Positions 27,693-37,779 of a stretch of DNA of 64,000 nt are shown piece by piece. The DNA is from Sphingobacterium cellulitidis. GTDB taxonomy: Bacteria > Bacteroidota > Bacteroidia > Sphingobacteriales > Sphingobacteriaceae. Position 1 is the stretch's first letter, and the number at the start of each line of letters is the position of its first letter. The notes under the pieces were generated by a model that was not told the origin of the DNA, did no database searches, and saw only the letters and a program-made list of their open reading frames with translations. The stretch covers positions 186,001-250,000 of the forward strand of contig NOUX01000004.1 of NCBI GenBank assembly GCA_002245855.1, given 5' to 3'. The position numbers and the translations under genes are program-made.

Positions 27693-28775
27693 TTACAAAC
27701 CTTTCAAGTGATTTTCAATCAATTCATGATTATCCTCTGAATATCCTCTAAATATTTCCAGGATCTTACCGTCCTTGTCAAGAAGATAAGCCCTAGGAAT
27801 AGCCTGAATTCTATATTTTATGGCTTCAGGAGAATACATACCCTGTTGGTCAGAAACATTCGTCCAGGTAATCTGGTCTTCCTGACTCGCCTTTGTCCAT
27901 GCATTAAAATTCGTATCTATACTAAAGGAATAAATTTCAAAACCTTTATCCTTATACTGATTATATAATGTAATCAATTGCTTATTACTTAGCCTACATG
28001 GTCCACACCAGGCTGCCCAAAAATCTAATAAAACCATCTTACCCCTTAAATCACTTAACTTCACCAATTTTCCATCTACGGTCTTAGCCTCGATGTTGGG
28101 AGCTATATCTCCTGTTTTGAGCAAAGTGGTCTTTAAAAAATCCTTTATAAAATTCCCCATGGAACCATTTTGTATGGTTTCTGGAAATCGATCATATGCC
28201 AGCTTAAGACTATCTTTTGAAAGGGTGTTTCTTAAAAAATAAACCTCTTGCATCAAGGGGTAGGAGGGCTCCAAGGAAAAAATGTTTATGACCCTCACTC
28301 GATCGATAGAATCCCCAAATTGACTTAACTTATTGATCAAAATCTTTTTCTTCTCCTTATCGCTTTCTGCTTCAATCTTTTCATATAACATACTATGCTT
28401 ATCCCATAAGGGTGAAAGTTGATCTGAAATTTCTCTATTTAACTTATTAATATCTGAATTTTCAACAATTAATTTATCAAAACTGGATCTATCTCCTTTA
28501 ACTTTCCACGTACCTTTTTCAATCCACAAGGAAACATATGGGCCGTTTTCAGCCTGTAAGCGATAACTTGATGGTTCCAAAACCTCGCCTTTAATAGTCA
28601 GTTTCCCATCTTTCATCGTGCCGATATAACTGTCATTAGTTTTCCCAAGACTAGAAAGATGAAATTTAGTATCATCAGGGAAACCTGTTATTTCAGCATT
28701 TATGGTAAAACTACCTTCTTGACCTTGGACAGTGAAATATGTGAAAATCAGCAATAAAAGAGATAGATATTTCAT
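27693..28775 (-). CDS. TlpA-family thioredoxin with DUF4369 domain
   Basis: A 360-residue periplasmic thioredoxin: signal peptide, N-terminal DUF4369 (about 25-120), a helical linker, and a C-terminal AhpC/TSA-TlpA domain with the redox motif WAAWCGPCR. It probably reduces disulfides in envelope proteins. It lies downstream of the TonB receptor, but the terminator-like hairpin at 28892-28918 is between them. Confidence 0.9.
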   Translation of the reverse strand: MKYLSLLLLIFTYFTVQGQEGSFTINAEITGFPDDTKFHLSSLGKTNDSYIGTMKDGKLTIKGEVLEPSSYRLQAENGPYVSLWIEKGTWKVKGDRSSFDKLIVENSDINKLNREISDQLSPLWDKHSMLYEKIEAESDKEKKKILINKLSQFGDSIDRVRVINIFSLEPSYPLMQEVYFLRNTLSKDSLKLAYDRFPETIQNGSMGNFIKDFLKTTLLKTGDIAPNIEAKTVDGKLVKLSDLRGKMVLLDFWAAWCGPCRLSNKQLITLYNQYKDKGFEIYSFSIDTNFNAWTKASQEDQITWTNVSDQQGMYSPEAIKYRIQAIPRAYLLDKDGKILEIFRGYSEDNHELIENHLKGL

Positions 28776-28891
28776 TTAACAATTGGTTAGTGAATGGATG
28801 CTTTAAGTTAATAAAAATAGATTTGACTTTTTAATTCTATTTATGTTTTATAGTTATAACCTGATAGATTTTAGAAAATAATAATAAGAAA

Positions 28892-28918
28892 AGGCGAACC
28901 TGAGATTCCTTTTCGCCT
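28892..28918 (-). terminator. Intrinsic terminator after the TonB-dependent receptor
   Basis: Stem AGGCGAA / TTCGCCT around a 13-base loop; on the minus strand it is followed by TTTCTTATTATTATT. It follows the receptor stop at 28950. Confidence 0.7.
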
Positions 28919-28949
28919 GATTAGATATAATAATTAGTGAGGTTTGTTT

Positions 28950-31820
28950 TTAAAATTTAATGGTCGCGGTTAAATAAAATGCTCTTGGAGGATTGGAAAC
29001 TGTAGAATATAAAGCATTATTTTTTACAGCTTGATCATATTGCTCTTTCGTGAAACTATTATTCCCCGCCAAAGATTCTAAGATTCCACCTGGCCTGACC
29101 CAACTCATGACTGCATATTTGTTCAATAAATTATTAACATTCAGACTCAATTTGAGTCTTTTGTTGATATCATATCCTGCACCAAAATCAAATTGTGAGA
29201 AAGCTGGTAAGGTAAATGCATTGACCACATTCGCCTGTCTTTTCCCTAGATATGACCAAGTAAGGAAACTATAGAATTTTCCAATGGTATAAGTAGGAGT
29301 GATGTTCATAATTATACGAGCATTATTGTCCGTTTCATTGCCTGAATATGAGATTTTTGTATCATCATCTGGTCCAGGTTCGTTGGCTACCCATTGCTCC
29401 AAGTTATTGATTTTGGATTTTTGTAAAGTTAATATTCCTCGGACGCTCAAGGATTTATATACCTGCCAATCTGCTTCAACCTCAACTCCAAGGGTACTAT
29501 ATTTTCCGTAAAGCATCTCAGGAACATAGAATCCGCCACTTTCTGCTTGGAAAAATTGAGAATTTGGAACCCCGCTTAACACACTGTAAAAGGGAGTGAC
29601 AAATAAATTTAATTGATCGGTTCTTGCCTTTAACCCCAATTCTACCTGTTGTGTGGTTCTTTGCTGTGGGTTTAACAATCCAATGGTTTCCTCTCGGTTT
29701 GCCGCAAAGTAAATATCCAAATCTGGCGCTTTCTTACCTTGAGAATATCGACCATATAAAGCTAAATTTTCATTGAATTTATAGTTCAGTGCTCCGGAAA
29801 ATGAAAAACTGTGCAGGGTTTTATTGAAGTCTACGGAAGATATTCTATCAACCGTATTATTGTCATAGAAAGTTTTAGGATCTCCATCGACTCCTCCTTG
29901 TACACCGGTTTTCATATATACGCGATCATTATTCCCTTTTACATTCATGTTTTCATATCGGACGCCCCAATCGAAGGTTAAATTAGGATTGATATTCCAG
30001 GAATGGCCGAAAAATAAAGCCGCTAACCTCTGTTTTGCGTGAAAGGTTAAGGAAGCTCCATTATCCCCATTCGCCTGCGCAATCCCATCCGAATTTGTCA
30101 CCTGATGTAGACCTGTGGTCCCGCCTAGTGTTCCGCCCGTAAAATCCAATGTCAAGTACTGTGGACGGTTTTCAATGGTACTGATTGCAACACCATCAAT
30201 TCCTGAATATCGCTCAACATTGGTGTGACCAAAATATCCACCAATGGTAAAGTTCATGTTAGCTGTCGATTTCTGAAAACTGAATTGATCGATAAACTCC
30301 TTTACATCGTTGTGGTAGGCCCCAAACGTGGTCATGAATACTCCATTTGCCAATAAATCCTGACCCGGTAGGTAATTTTTGCTGACCGTATAATTAGGCA
30401 TTCCACCCGGACCTAAAGCAGATGCCACTTGCATCATTTCTTCTCCCGTCTTCGCATTTTTAAAAGAATAAGAACCAATGCCTAGACCTGTCATCCCCGA
30501 TAACAAGAAATAGGAGGTGATATCTGTGGCACTCATTGTGGTTACTGAACCCGGAGTATTGTATAAAATATTGTTTTTGGCATACCTAGCCGCATTGTTA
30601 AAGGTCCAATCGTTGCCTAACTGATGCTCCCAATTCATGGCAACTGAACGATATTTGCTGTGAACCAGGTTCCTTGGATTGAACTTCATTGAGCCTCCAT
30701 AAATAAAGTCTTGAGAAGAATAATCCAGCTCTGGCATCAGAACACTGGAATAAATATTAAAACCATTTGCAGGCTCGGGATTGTCAAAGCCGTGGGTCGG
30801 AATGAATTGTGCATAACCATTTTTATCATTCAAGTATTTTACAAATACTTTTAATGTACCCTTGGAATATTTCTTCATTAGATTTCCTTTCGCCTGTCCA
30901 CCATTGTTCATGGCATATCCTGGATATCGTCCACTTTGGTCATATCGGTAAAAACCGCCAATATTGTAATACCAGTTATTTCCCAATGGACCCCCATAGG
31001 AAAAATCAGCCCGTGAATAACTATGCCCATCACGATCCAATAGTCCATATTTTAAGCGAACTTCTCCTTCCTTAGTATCTGATCCAGTTTTGGAAACATA
31101 ATTAAAAATCCCTCCAGGAGCATTTGCCGCTGTTATGGAAGCTGTACCACCACGCACAGCCTCTAAACGGTATAAAGTCGCATCTGGACGTAAGAAAAAG
31201 TCCGGACCATAGTTGAAGTAAGTGGCATTCGTAATAGGAATCCCATCCTCTTGCATGGAAACATACTCATATCCAAAACTTCCATCTTGCGTTCCTACTG
31301 TTATCCCACGGCTAGCCACCGAGTTTCTGATTTCACCCAATGAAGAATTTACAAAAACTCCAGGAACATTCTTTAATAAATCCGCCGCAGAAGTGGTCGC
31401 TAATTTCTCCATCTGACTCGCATTTAAGGTGGAAATCGCAACTGAAGCGTCCATTCGCTTTCGCTTGTCAAAGGTCCCCGTCACAAAAACCTGATCCATC
31501 GTATTGCTGGAAGGTAACAATATTACGGTGAGGAACTGCCCAGCACTTGCTTTCAGTTCTTGATTTTGATATCCTAGAAAACTAATCTGCAAGGTTAGTT
31601 CCTGAGATTCAACATTAAGAATTTCAAATGTTCCATCTGTAGCCGACGGAACGCTGCGATTGCTGTTTTTGATTCTGATGGTTGCTCCCGAAATAGGAAT
31701 TCCTTGCTCATCTTGAATCTTTCCCAAGATGTCATTTCCTTGGGCGCAAGTAATCTCTATGTTGAACAGCATAAGCATAGCAAGGGCTAGACAGCCAATA
31801 AAGGGTATCTTAATTTTCAT
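28950..31820 (-). CDS. TonB-dependent receptor with carboxypeptidase-like N-terminal domain
   Basis: A 956-residue outer-membrane receptor: signal peptide, CarboxypepD_reg-like domain (about 27-110), plug domain with TTSAADLLKNVPGVFVNSS and EAVRGGTASITAANAPGG, and a 22-strand barrel ending in an aromatic-rich C-terminus (FYLTATIKF). The plug resembles siderophore/iron-type receptors more than SusC, and no SusD partner is adjacent. The hydrolase genes are upstream on the same strand, the nearest 57 bases away, so the substrate may be an ester-containing compound, but this is inference. Confidence 0.88.
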   Translation of the reverse strand: MKIKIPFIGCLALAMLMLFNIEITCAQGNDILGKIQDEQGIPISGATIRIKNSNRSVPSATDGTFEILNVESQELTLQISFLGYQNQELKASAGQFLTVILLPSSNTMDQVFVTGTFDKRKRMDASVAISTLNASQMEKLATTSAADLLKNVPGVFVNSSLGEIRNSVASRGITVGTQDGSFGYEYVSMQEDGIPITNATYFNYGPDFFLRPDATLYRLEAVRGGTASITAANAPGGIFNYVSKTGSDTKEGEVRLKYGLLDRDGHSYSRADFSYGGPLGNNWYYNIGGFYRYDQSGRYPGYAMNNGGQAKGNLMKKYSKGTLKVFVKYLNDKNGYAQFIPTHGFDNPEPANGFNIYSSVLMPELDYSSQDFIYGGSMKFNPRNLVHSKYRSVAMNWEHQLGNDWTFNNAARYAKNNILYNTPGSVTTMSATDITSYFLLSGMTGLGIGSYSFKNAKTGEEMMQVASALGPGGMPNYTVSKNYLPGQDLLANGVFMTTFGAYHNDVKEFIDQFSFQKSTANMNFTIGGYFGHTNVERYSGIDGVAISTIENRPQYLTLDFTGGTLGGTTGLHQVTNSDGIAQANGDNGASLTFHAKQRLAALFFGHSWNINPNLTFDWGVRYENMNVKGNNDRVYMKTGVQGGVDGDPKTFYDNNTVDRISSVDFNKTLHSFSFSGALNYKFNENLALYGRYSQGKKAPDLDIYFAANREETIGLLNPQQRTTQQVELGLKARTDQLNLFVTPFYSVLSGVPNSQFFQAESGGFYVPEMLYGKYSTLGVEVEADWQVYKSLSVRGILTLQKSKINNLEQWVANEPGPDDDTKISYSGNETDNNARIIMNITPTYTIGKFYSFLTWSYLGKRQANVVNAFTLPAFSQFDFGAGYDINKRLKLSLNVNNLLNKYAVMSWVRPGGILESLAGNNSFTKEQYDQAVKNNALYSTVSNPPRAFYLTATIKF

Positions 31821-31877
31821 GTTTTTAGAATTTAAAGGTTCTTATCTTAAGCGCAGAATTATTGGCTTGTTATATAT

Positions 31878-32930
31878 CTAATCCTGTGATTTTGCCAATG
31901 AATTTTTATTCAAGGAATGATCTAAATAGTAATATGTTTTGAGAAAATGATATAATTCTGGGAACACCCTTTCTGGTAACATCCCATGCGGATAACCTGG
32001 GAAATTATGTAATTCAACAGGAACTCCAGCTTCAATTAACTTGATCCCAATATCCAATCCCGCATCTCTTAATGGATCTACTCCGCATGTTGCTAAGTAG
32101 GTAGCTGGTAGGTTTCTGTAATCCTCAATTTCCCCTAAAATGGCGTTTTTCGGCAAATTGTTTTTATAATTTTCTCCAAAGTAATAGGATAATAAAATAG
32201 GAATATCTGCACCCTTCACCCCAGGGATTTCCCATAATTCACGCATTGAAACAGATGTGGTATCGATATTTCCCGGAGGAAAAAATAGTGCTTGTAATTT
32301 TATTTCAGGACCTTTCTTCTCGCGATTCACCAAGACCAAGCTTCCAGCAATTCCTGCACCTGCACTACCACCTCCAACACCTACTAAAGATGGATCTGCA
32401 TTGAGTTGCGGAGCATTTTTGATGCTCCATAAAAATGAAGCATAGGCATCATGAACTGCAGCTGGATATTTATGCTCTGGTGCAAATCGATAATCTACCG
32501 AAATAACCAAAACATTTGACCGAACCGCAATACTCGCGCAATTCTGATGGTCCCAGTTTAAACTACCATAAACATAGCCTCCACCATGGAACCATAAAAA
32601 TATGGGCGTCTTTTCCGAAGTTTTTGGCTTATAAATCCTGATCGCAATCTCAGGGTCGCCAGCATTCAAACCTGGTATCTTTTTATAGATGATATCAACG
32701 CTATCCGCATTGCTAATTTTAGGGATTTCCAATTTCCCCTGCTTCTCTCTTTCTTCCTTAATATGCTTTAAATTAACCTCTGTAACTGGCATAAAAGCAA
32801 GTGGCGAAAATTGCGGCAGCAAACGCTTGCTAACCTCTTCTTTGCTTAAGATTTTTATGTCTTTATGTTCCTGAGCCTGTAACAGGTAGGGGAAAATAAA
32901 GGTCAGGCAATAAATAAGTATATTTTTCAT
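31878..32930 (-). CDS. Secreted alpha/beta hydrolase, HSL/acetylesterase type
   Basis: A 350-residue esterase with a signal peptide (ends LLQAQ). HGGGYVYG is the oxyanion motif, GGGSAGA the nucleophile elbow, CGVDPLRD the acid and GYPHGM the His. It lies 15 bases downstream of the frameshifted hydrolase and 57 bases upstream of the TonB receptor, so these may form one transcript dealing with a periplasmic ester. Substrate unknown. Confidence 0.85.
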   Translation of the reverse strand: MKNILIYCLTFIFPYLLQAQEHKDIKILSKEEVSKRLLPQFSPLAFMPVTEVNLKHIKEEREKQGKLEIPKISNADSVDIIYKKIPGLNAGDPEIAIRIYKPKTSEKTPIFLWFHGGGYVYGSLNWDHQNCASIAVRSNVLVISVDYRFAPEHKYPAAVHDAYASFLWSIKNAPQLNADPSLVGVGGGSAGAGIAGSLVLVNREKKGPEIKLQALFFPPGNIDTTSVSMRELWEIPGVKGADIPILLSYYFGENYKNNLPKNAILGEIEDYRNLPATYLATCGVDPLRDAGLDIGIKLIEAGVPVELHNFPGYPHGMLPERVFPELYHFLKTYYYLDHSLNKNSLAKSQD

Positions 32931-32945
32931 TTGTAAAGAGGTTGA

Positions 32946-33796
32946 TTATTGACCATATTGTTTGACCCATTTGACAACTTCGGAATAGACTAACTTTCGG
33001 ATGCTGCTATCTTTAAGGTTCAGATCATGACCTGCGCCTTGAATAGGAATGAATTTATTCTTGACCTTCTTGTCCTCCAAAGCTTTTACTAGAATTTGAG
33101 CTTGGATAAATGGTACGACTTTATCATCCGTACCATGTACAATTAGTATTGGAATAGGTTTTACAAATCTGACCGGACTAGCTGAAAAGAATTCCGGGTC
33201 AATATCCTTATTTATATCATAATCTTTACCCGTCATCTTTACCAAAACCTCCTTAAGACCAGCTTTTTCAACAAAGCCCATCATTTCTTTGCTCGTAAAA
33301 TCCACAGGTCCGCAAAATTCAGTTATAGCATTGATTTTTTGGCTGTAGTGTAACTATATAACATGGCTAAATGCGCACCTGAACTAACTCCAGACATCAC
33401 AAAACCATTCTTGCGGACATTCCAGTTATCAGCTTGGGAAATACAATAATTCAATGCAGCATCTACATCAGCAAGCATTTCCTTATAATGGACATTCTCA
33501 TGGTTTGCATATCGATGGTTGATACTTGCAACTGATATTCCATTAGTATATAGCGTATCCATAAAATCCTGAACATTTTCCTTGTTGGCAATCGTCCAAG
33601 CTCCACCATGAATTAGTAAAACAAATGGAGTCTCTTTGTTGCGGTTGGCTGGTAATTTCACATCCATGATGTTCCTCGCATCTGTTCCATAGGCAACATC
33701 TTTCAGTATAATCGATTCCGAACGACTAACAGACTTTTGAGATGAACAACCACTCAATATTAATATTAAGCTGAGAAAATAAATTGACCATTTCAT
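32946..33796 (-). pseudogene. Alpha/beta hydrolase lipoprotein, split by a one-base frameshift
   Basis: Two reading frames together make one hydrolase. The upstream frame (33796-33323) has a lipobox (LILSGCSS), HGGAW and the nucleophile elbow GVSSGAH. The downstream frame (ending 32946) carries the acid in VHGTDDKVVPF and the His in GAGHDLN. The break is in a run of six T at 33335-33340: one extra base restores AKKINAITEFCGPVDF across the junction. Either a real recent null mutation or a homopolymer sequencing error. Its role would be an envelope esterase. Confidence 0.8.
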
Positions 33797-34062
33797 ATTT
33801 TTAGAGATTAAGGTTTTATAATTAATTTATATACTGCCCTGTTCCAGTTAATGCTAATCCAATTCAAATCCTTTCATGAACTTATAGCTTTTTCATTTGG
33901 AAATCGTCTTGTAGAATCTTCAAAAATGATGGAAAGATTAACATAAGCTATTATTGGTTATACCAATTGCTAAGAATTGGCTCAAAATTTATTTAAAGTT
34001 ATGCTTGCATAATAAAAAACTCATATCGAAACAGGAGCTTTTTGATACGAAACAGGAATATT

Positions 34063-34953
34063 TCATTGTTTCATTCGATCCTGCAATGGACTAACCCCGA
34101 AAAATCGCCTATAAAGGTTGGCATAATGGCCTCGATTATTATAACCATAGAGATGACAAATCTCCGAAATTGGAAGGTCCGTATGAATAATCATTTGTCG
34201 AGATTGCTCTAACTTTTCCTTGATTAGGTATTGATGAATGGGCAGACCATACATCTTTTTGAAATTTTTCTTGAGGTCAAATTCATTGATACCTACTTTC
34301 CTACAGATTTCCTTGATGGTTATGGTTTGTTGAAGGTTTTCATGAATTATATCTCTTGCATTCTGAACGATGGCTCTCGTTTTATCTGACAACTTTTCAA
34401 AATGCTGATCAATTTCAAAAGTTTTTTGAAATTCAAGCCAGTAAAAAAGGAATTCCAACATCTTACTTTCCAATAACATAGTTTTTTCGAGATCCATGGG
34501 TGAAATCTGAATTATCTGCTTTTGTAAATTTTGAATATTGGGATGCTCACAGAAGATTCTAAAGCATTCAGAAACATGCTGGTTCTTAATTGAAAAATAC
34601 TTTTCAGGTATAAAGAATCGAAAACCATCTACCTCCGTAATATCCCACTCAAACTGCTTGTCACCTTGTATACTAGCTGATCTTAATTGTCCTGGTTTAT
34701 CTATTCTGAGGTCGACCATTCCCTTTTCTCCAACCGGATCATTGGAAATAAAATGGGTGCTTTCCTTGAAATTCCACTTCCCACGAATAAAATGAAAATC
34801 ATTCCGAATAAAAAGTAGGAGACCACCACTCGCTATTTCATCTGGTGTAACAATCTGTACTGAATTCCAAGCCGAATTTTCAATGAAATTATAATTCTGC
34901 GTTAGGGAATTTAAATAGGCTCTTGGATTAATATAAGGTATATTCAATTCCAT
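34063..34953 (-). CDS. AraC-family transcriptional regulator
   Basis: A 296-residue regulator with a unique N-terminal region and a C-terminal AraC/XylS DNA-binding domain (TIKEICRKVGINEFDLKKNFKKMYG, then LPISEICHLYGYNNRGHYANLYRRFFG). It lies upstream of the hydrolase/TonB receptor run on the same strand with a 266-base gap, so it may regulate that locus; this is inferred from position only. Confidence 0.88.
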   Translation of the reverse strand: MELNIPYINPRAYLNSLTQNYNFIENSAWNSVQIVTPDEIASGGLLLFIRNDFHFIRGKWNFKESTHFISNDPVGEKGMVDLRIDKPGQLRSASIQGDKQFEWDITEVDGFRFFIPEKYFSIKNQHVSECFRIFCEHPNIQNLQKQIIQISPMDLEKTMLLESKMLEFLFYWLEFQKTFEIDQHFEKLSDKTRAIVQNARDIIHENLQQTITIKEICRKVGINEFDLKKNFKKMYGLPIHQYLIKEKLEQSRQMIIHTDLPISEICHLYGYNNRGHYANLYRRFFGVSPLQDRMKQ

Positions 34954-35275
34954 AATCAGTATTTCTAAATTAATAACCAGTATAGCGAATTGTTAATACC
35001 TAATATAGAGCTAATTAGCGGATTAAACAAATTTCTTATAAATTTATATATTATCAAATTTATGGCTGAAACACCAATAAATTTGTCGTTATTATCAATT
35101 GAAGCTTAAGTGGGAGAAGCTGCAATCCTACAATTCGGTTTGATGAAATATTCTACTTGAATCATATAAAAAATTGTTTGTCAGATAGTAAAAGGATTGA
35201 AGAAAAAAATTAGATTTACTCTTAAATTTGATAGGCTATCATATTTTAATAAATGTAATTAACCAATTTCATTGA
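34954..35275. other. AT-rich divergent intergenic region
   Basis: 322 bases between the AraC gene and the esterase. Apart from one -7-like element at 35223-35230 I see no gene, repeat or strong hairpin; the composition is very AT-rich. Confidence 0.6.
35223..35230 (+). promoter_or_regulatory. Bacteroidota -7 element TAAATTTG
   Basis: Exact TAnnTTTG match 45 bases upstream of the esterase ATG. A TTG at 35197-35199 is 23 bases away, slightly far for the -33 box. Confidence 0.4.
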
Positions 35276-36088
35276 ATGAGAAATCTATATTATTTTTTCC
35301 TAATGCTATTATTATTTTCAAGTTGTTCAAACCCTTCTCAACATAATGATCCAATTCCAGTTCATGAAACTTTTACCATTAAATCCGCTCAAGTAAATGA
35401 GGATAGGACGATAAATGTCTGGACTCCCGAAAATTATAAAACTAGTACGGACTCCTTGGAAGTTATGTATATGCCAGATGGCGGAATTAAAGAAGATTTT
35501 CCTCATATTGCCAATACTTTAGCACAACTCGTTGAAGAAGGCAAGATAGATCCTTTGATTCTTGTGGGGATAGAAAATACTGAAAGAAGAAGAGACTTAA
35601 CTGGCCCTACTGAAGTGGCAAAAGATAAAGAAATTGCCCCTGTAGTAGGAGGCTCTGCAAAATTCAGAGCTTTTATCAAAGAGGAACTTATCCCTGAAAT
35701 CAACAAACGATACCGGACAACTCATCGAAAAACTATCATTGGCGAATCCCTGGCTGGGCTCTTTGTAATGGAAACATTCTTTCTAGATCCAGATATGTTT
35801 GAGAATTACATTGCCTTTGACCCTTCACTATGGTGGAACAATTCCAGTTTGCTGAATTCTGCCAAAGAACATCTGGCAAAATTACCATCTGAACATAAGG
35901 CCCTTTGGTTCGCCGGATCCAATGCTACGGATATCTCAAATAATACGCATAAACTAGCGGAAATTCTGGAGCATACCGATACCCCAAATTTAGACTGGGG
36001 ATTTGCCCCTGAACCAAACGAGGAACACTCTACCATTTTCAGAGCAAAAAAAGAACAAGCTATTCTTTGGACATTGGAAAAATTATAG
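35276..36088 (+). CDS. Esterase-D/enterochelin-esterase-like lipoprotein
   Basis: A 270-residue alpha/beta hydrolase with lipoprotein signal (LLLFSSCSN). VGIENTERRRDLTGP and the nucleophile elbow GESLAGLF are characteristic of the IroE/YbbA-like esterases; the catalytic His is likely in EEHSTIF. Relatives hydrolyse siderophore or short acyl esters. It is the last gene before the motor operon and has its own -7 element, so I do not treat it as part of that system. Confidence 0.82.
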   Translation: MRNLYYFFLMLLLFSSCSNPSQHNDPIPVHETFTIKSAQVNEDRTINVWTPENYKTSTDSLEVMYMPDGGIKEDFPHIANTLAQLVEEGKIDPLILVGIENTERRRDLTGPTEVAKDKEIAPVVGGSAKFRAFIKEELIPEINKRYRTTHRKTIIGESLAGLFVMETFFLDPDMFENYIAFDPSLWWNNSSLLNSAKEHLAKLPSEHKALWFAGSNATDISNNTHKLAEILEHTDTPNLDWGFAPEPNEEHSTIFRAKKEQAILWTLEKL

Positions 36089-36204
36089 GCTACTCAATTG
36101 GAACAAATACAAGCAGCTCTATGTCCGCAATGATCAATTGCGCCTTTTCAAATAAAAATTGAATACTTGACTTTTTTCAAAAAAAATAATTTAAAAACCC
36201 TAAT

Positions 36205-36237
36205 ACGGAAAACCGTAAAATTTTCCTGTAATTCCGT
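36205..36237. promoter_or_regulatory. Candidate operator: ACGG/CCGT dyad plus third half-site
   Basis: A perfect palindrome ACGGAAAACCGT at 36205-36216, and a further TTCCGT half-site at 36232-36237 in inverted orientation to ACGGAA. The sites end three bases before the -7 element of the motor operon, a position suited to a repressor. No regulator gene is adjacent; the link is inference. Confidence 0.4.
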
Positions 36238-36239
36238 AA

Positions 36240-36247
36240 TACATTTG
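36240..36247 (+). promoter_or_regulatory. -7 element TACATTTG of the motor operon
   Basis: Exact TAnnTTTG match, 49 bases before the ATG at 36297, giving a leader of about 45 nt. No TTTG is found at -33, so it may need an activator or respond to the dyad just upstream. Confidence 0.55.
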
Positions 36248-36296
36248 GATGCAAAATGAGTTTTAAGAAATAAACTTATTATTAACATCCAAAATA

Positions 36297-37772
36297 ATGA
36301 AAATAAACAAACTGATATTTCCAGTATTTGCTGTATTATTAATTCCTGGAATTATTATAACTACGAATTCATGTGTCGAAAAGAATCCAATTGCTTCCAA
36401 AATAGATCAATTGGAAAAAGATGGGATATTTTCATGTACTGATCTAGATGAAGTTCATCAATTAATTTTGAAAAATCAAAATGATAGAAACTTTAAAAGC
36501 TTTTTTCTGAATGAAGCTGTAGATACTCTAAAACTTAACAAACTCATCAAAAGTAAAATTGGAGAGGCGGAATTTGAAAAGCTTAATTGTGACTCAATCG
36601 CTAATGTGAGTCCCAAGGCAAAACATGTCCATATTTATTTAGAGAATTCAGGCAGCATGGATGGCTATGTGAATGGCATTACTGATTATGAAGCTGCCCT
36701 AGCAGATTTAGTTGTTGAAACACAACACTATTATGGAAAGGAAAATCTATCAGTCAATTTTATCAATAGTGAAATTATACCAGCGCACATAACTGATATA
36801 AACAGTTTTTTTAAATCCTTAAATCCAGGTGAAAAACCTTACAATGTAGGTAATAAATCTGTTTCTGAATTAAATGAATTGTTTAAAAACGTTCTTGCGA
36901 AGACTGATAAAGAAGATATCAGCATTTTTATTTCTGACTGTATTTACTCGTTAGATAAAAGTCGGTCAACGCTAGAAGGTTTGATTTTTCAACAAAGCCT
37001 CACTAAGGCAGTATTTTTAGAAAAATCAAATGAATTCCCTTTATCAGCTTATGTTCTTCAGATGAATTCTAGTTTTACAGGAAAATATTACGATAAAGAC
37101 AATAGAGTTACGGTATTGTCCAAGGAACAAAGACCTTATTATATTTGGATCTTAGGTGAAGAATCTTTACTCAAGGACTTTCTTCTTAAGCGTAATCCTA
37201 ATAAATACCGTGGTTTTAAAAATAGCTTTTATTTTACAAGTAATTTAAATTCTAAGTTAAGGTTTGAACTCTTAAAAAGTACAGGATTAGAAGGGAGAGT
37301 TTCCTTCAATAGGGATAATAATACGATAATAGACGGGATAAAGTTTAAGGATGGAAAATTCCAGTTTGCAATTGCTGTTGATTTTAAGAATTATCCTGAT
37401 CAGACAACTGTATTAAATAAAAATTCCTATAAAATTACCCCAGGGTTTGAAATAGTAACCATAGACCCTATTCCTGAAAATAACCAACCCGCCATTATTC
37501 AGCATAATGATTGGAATAAAATTTCCAAATCTGCATTTACACATCTAATTACAATAAAAACGAACGATTCCAATTTTCCTTCTGACTTTAACCTCAGTTT
37601 TATTAACAGTCTCCCTAATTGGGTTGATTCTGCAAGTACAGATGACGATTCGGATATCAAAAATAATCTGGATAAAACATTTGGATTCAAATTCCTAATT
37701 AAAGGAATCCAAAGTGCCTATGAATCTAATGGCATTAAATCTTCAAAAATTGAACTTACATTAAATAAATAA
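36297..37772 (+). CDS. vWA-like lipoprotein, first gene of the motor operon
   Basis: A 491-residue protein with a lipoprotein-like signal (Cys26 in TTNSC). After about 80 residues a Rossmann-like domain begins with HVHIYLENSGSMDGY; E116-x-S118-x-S120 is in the place of the DxSxS metal site of von Willebrand A domains, and DISIFISDCIYS (Asp214) fits the strand-4 Asp. The N117/S118 context is vWA-like but the first ligand is Glu. The last 180 residues look beta-rich. I infer an envelope-anchored partner-binding protein. It is 7 bases from the next gene; no exact family is recognised. Confidence 0.6.
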   Translation: MKINKLIFPVFAVLLIPGIIITTNSCVEKNPIASKIDQLEKDGIFSCTDLDEVHQLILKNQNDRNFKSFFLNEAVDTLKLNKLIKSKIGEAEFEKLNCDSIANVSPKAKHVHIYLENSGSMDGYVNGITDYEAALADLVVETQHYYGKENLSVNFINSEIIPAHITDINSFFKSLNPGEKPYNVGNKSVSELNELFKNVLAKTDKEDISIFISDCIYSLDKSRSTLEGLIFQQSLTKAVFLEKSNEFPLSAYVLQMNSSFTGKYYDKDNRVTVLSKEQRPYYIWILGEESLLKDFLLKRNPNKYRGFKNSFYFTSNLNSKLRFELLKSTGLEGRVSFNRDNNTIIDGIKFKDGKFQFAIAVDFKNYPDQTTVLNKNSYKITPGFEIVTIDPIPENNQPAIIQHNDWNKISKSAFTHLITIKTNDSNFPSDFNLSFINSLPNWVDSASTDDDSDIKNNLDKTFGFKFLIKGIQSAYESNGIKSSKIELTLNK

Positions 37773-37779
37773 TTAAGCT

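Noticed and set aside
28892..28918. A riboswitch or leader element before the TlpA gene
   Set aside because: It sits after the TonB receptor stop and has a T tract on that strand; a terminator explains it fully.
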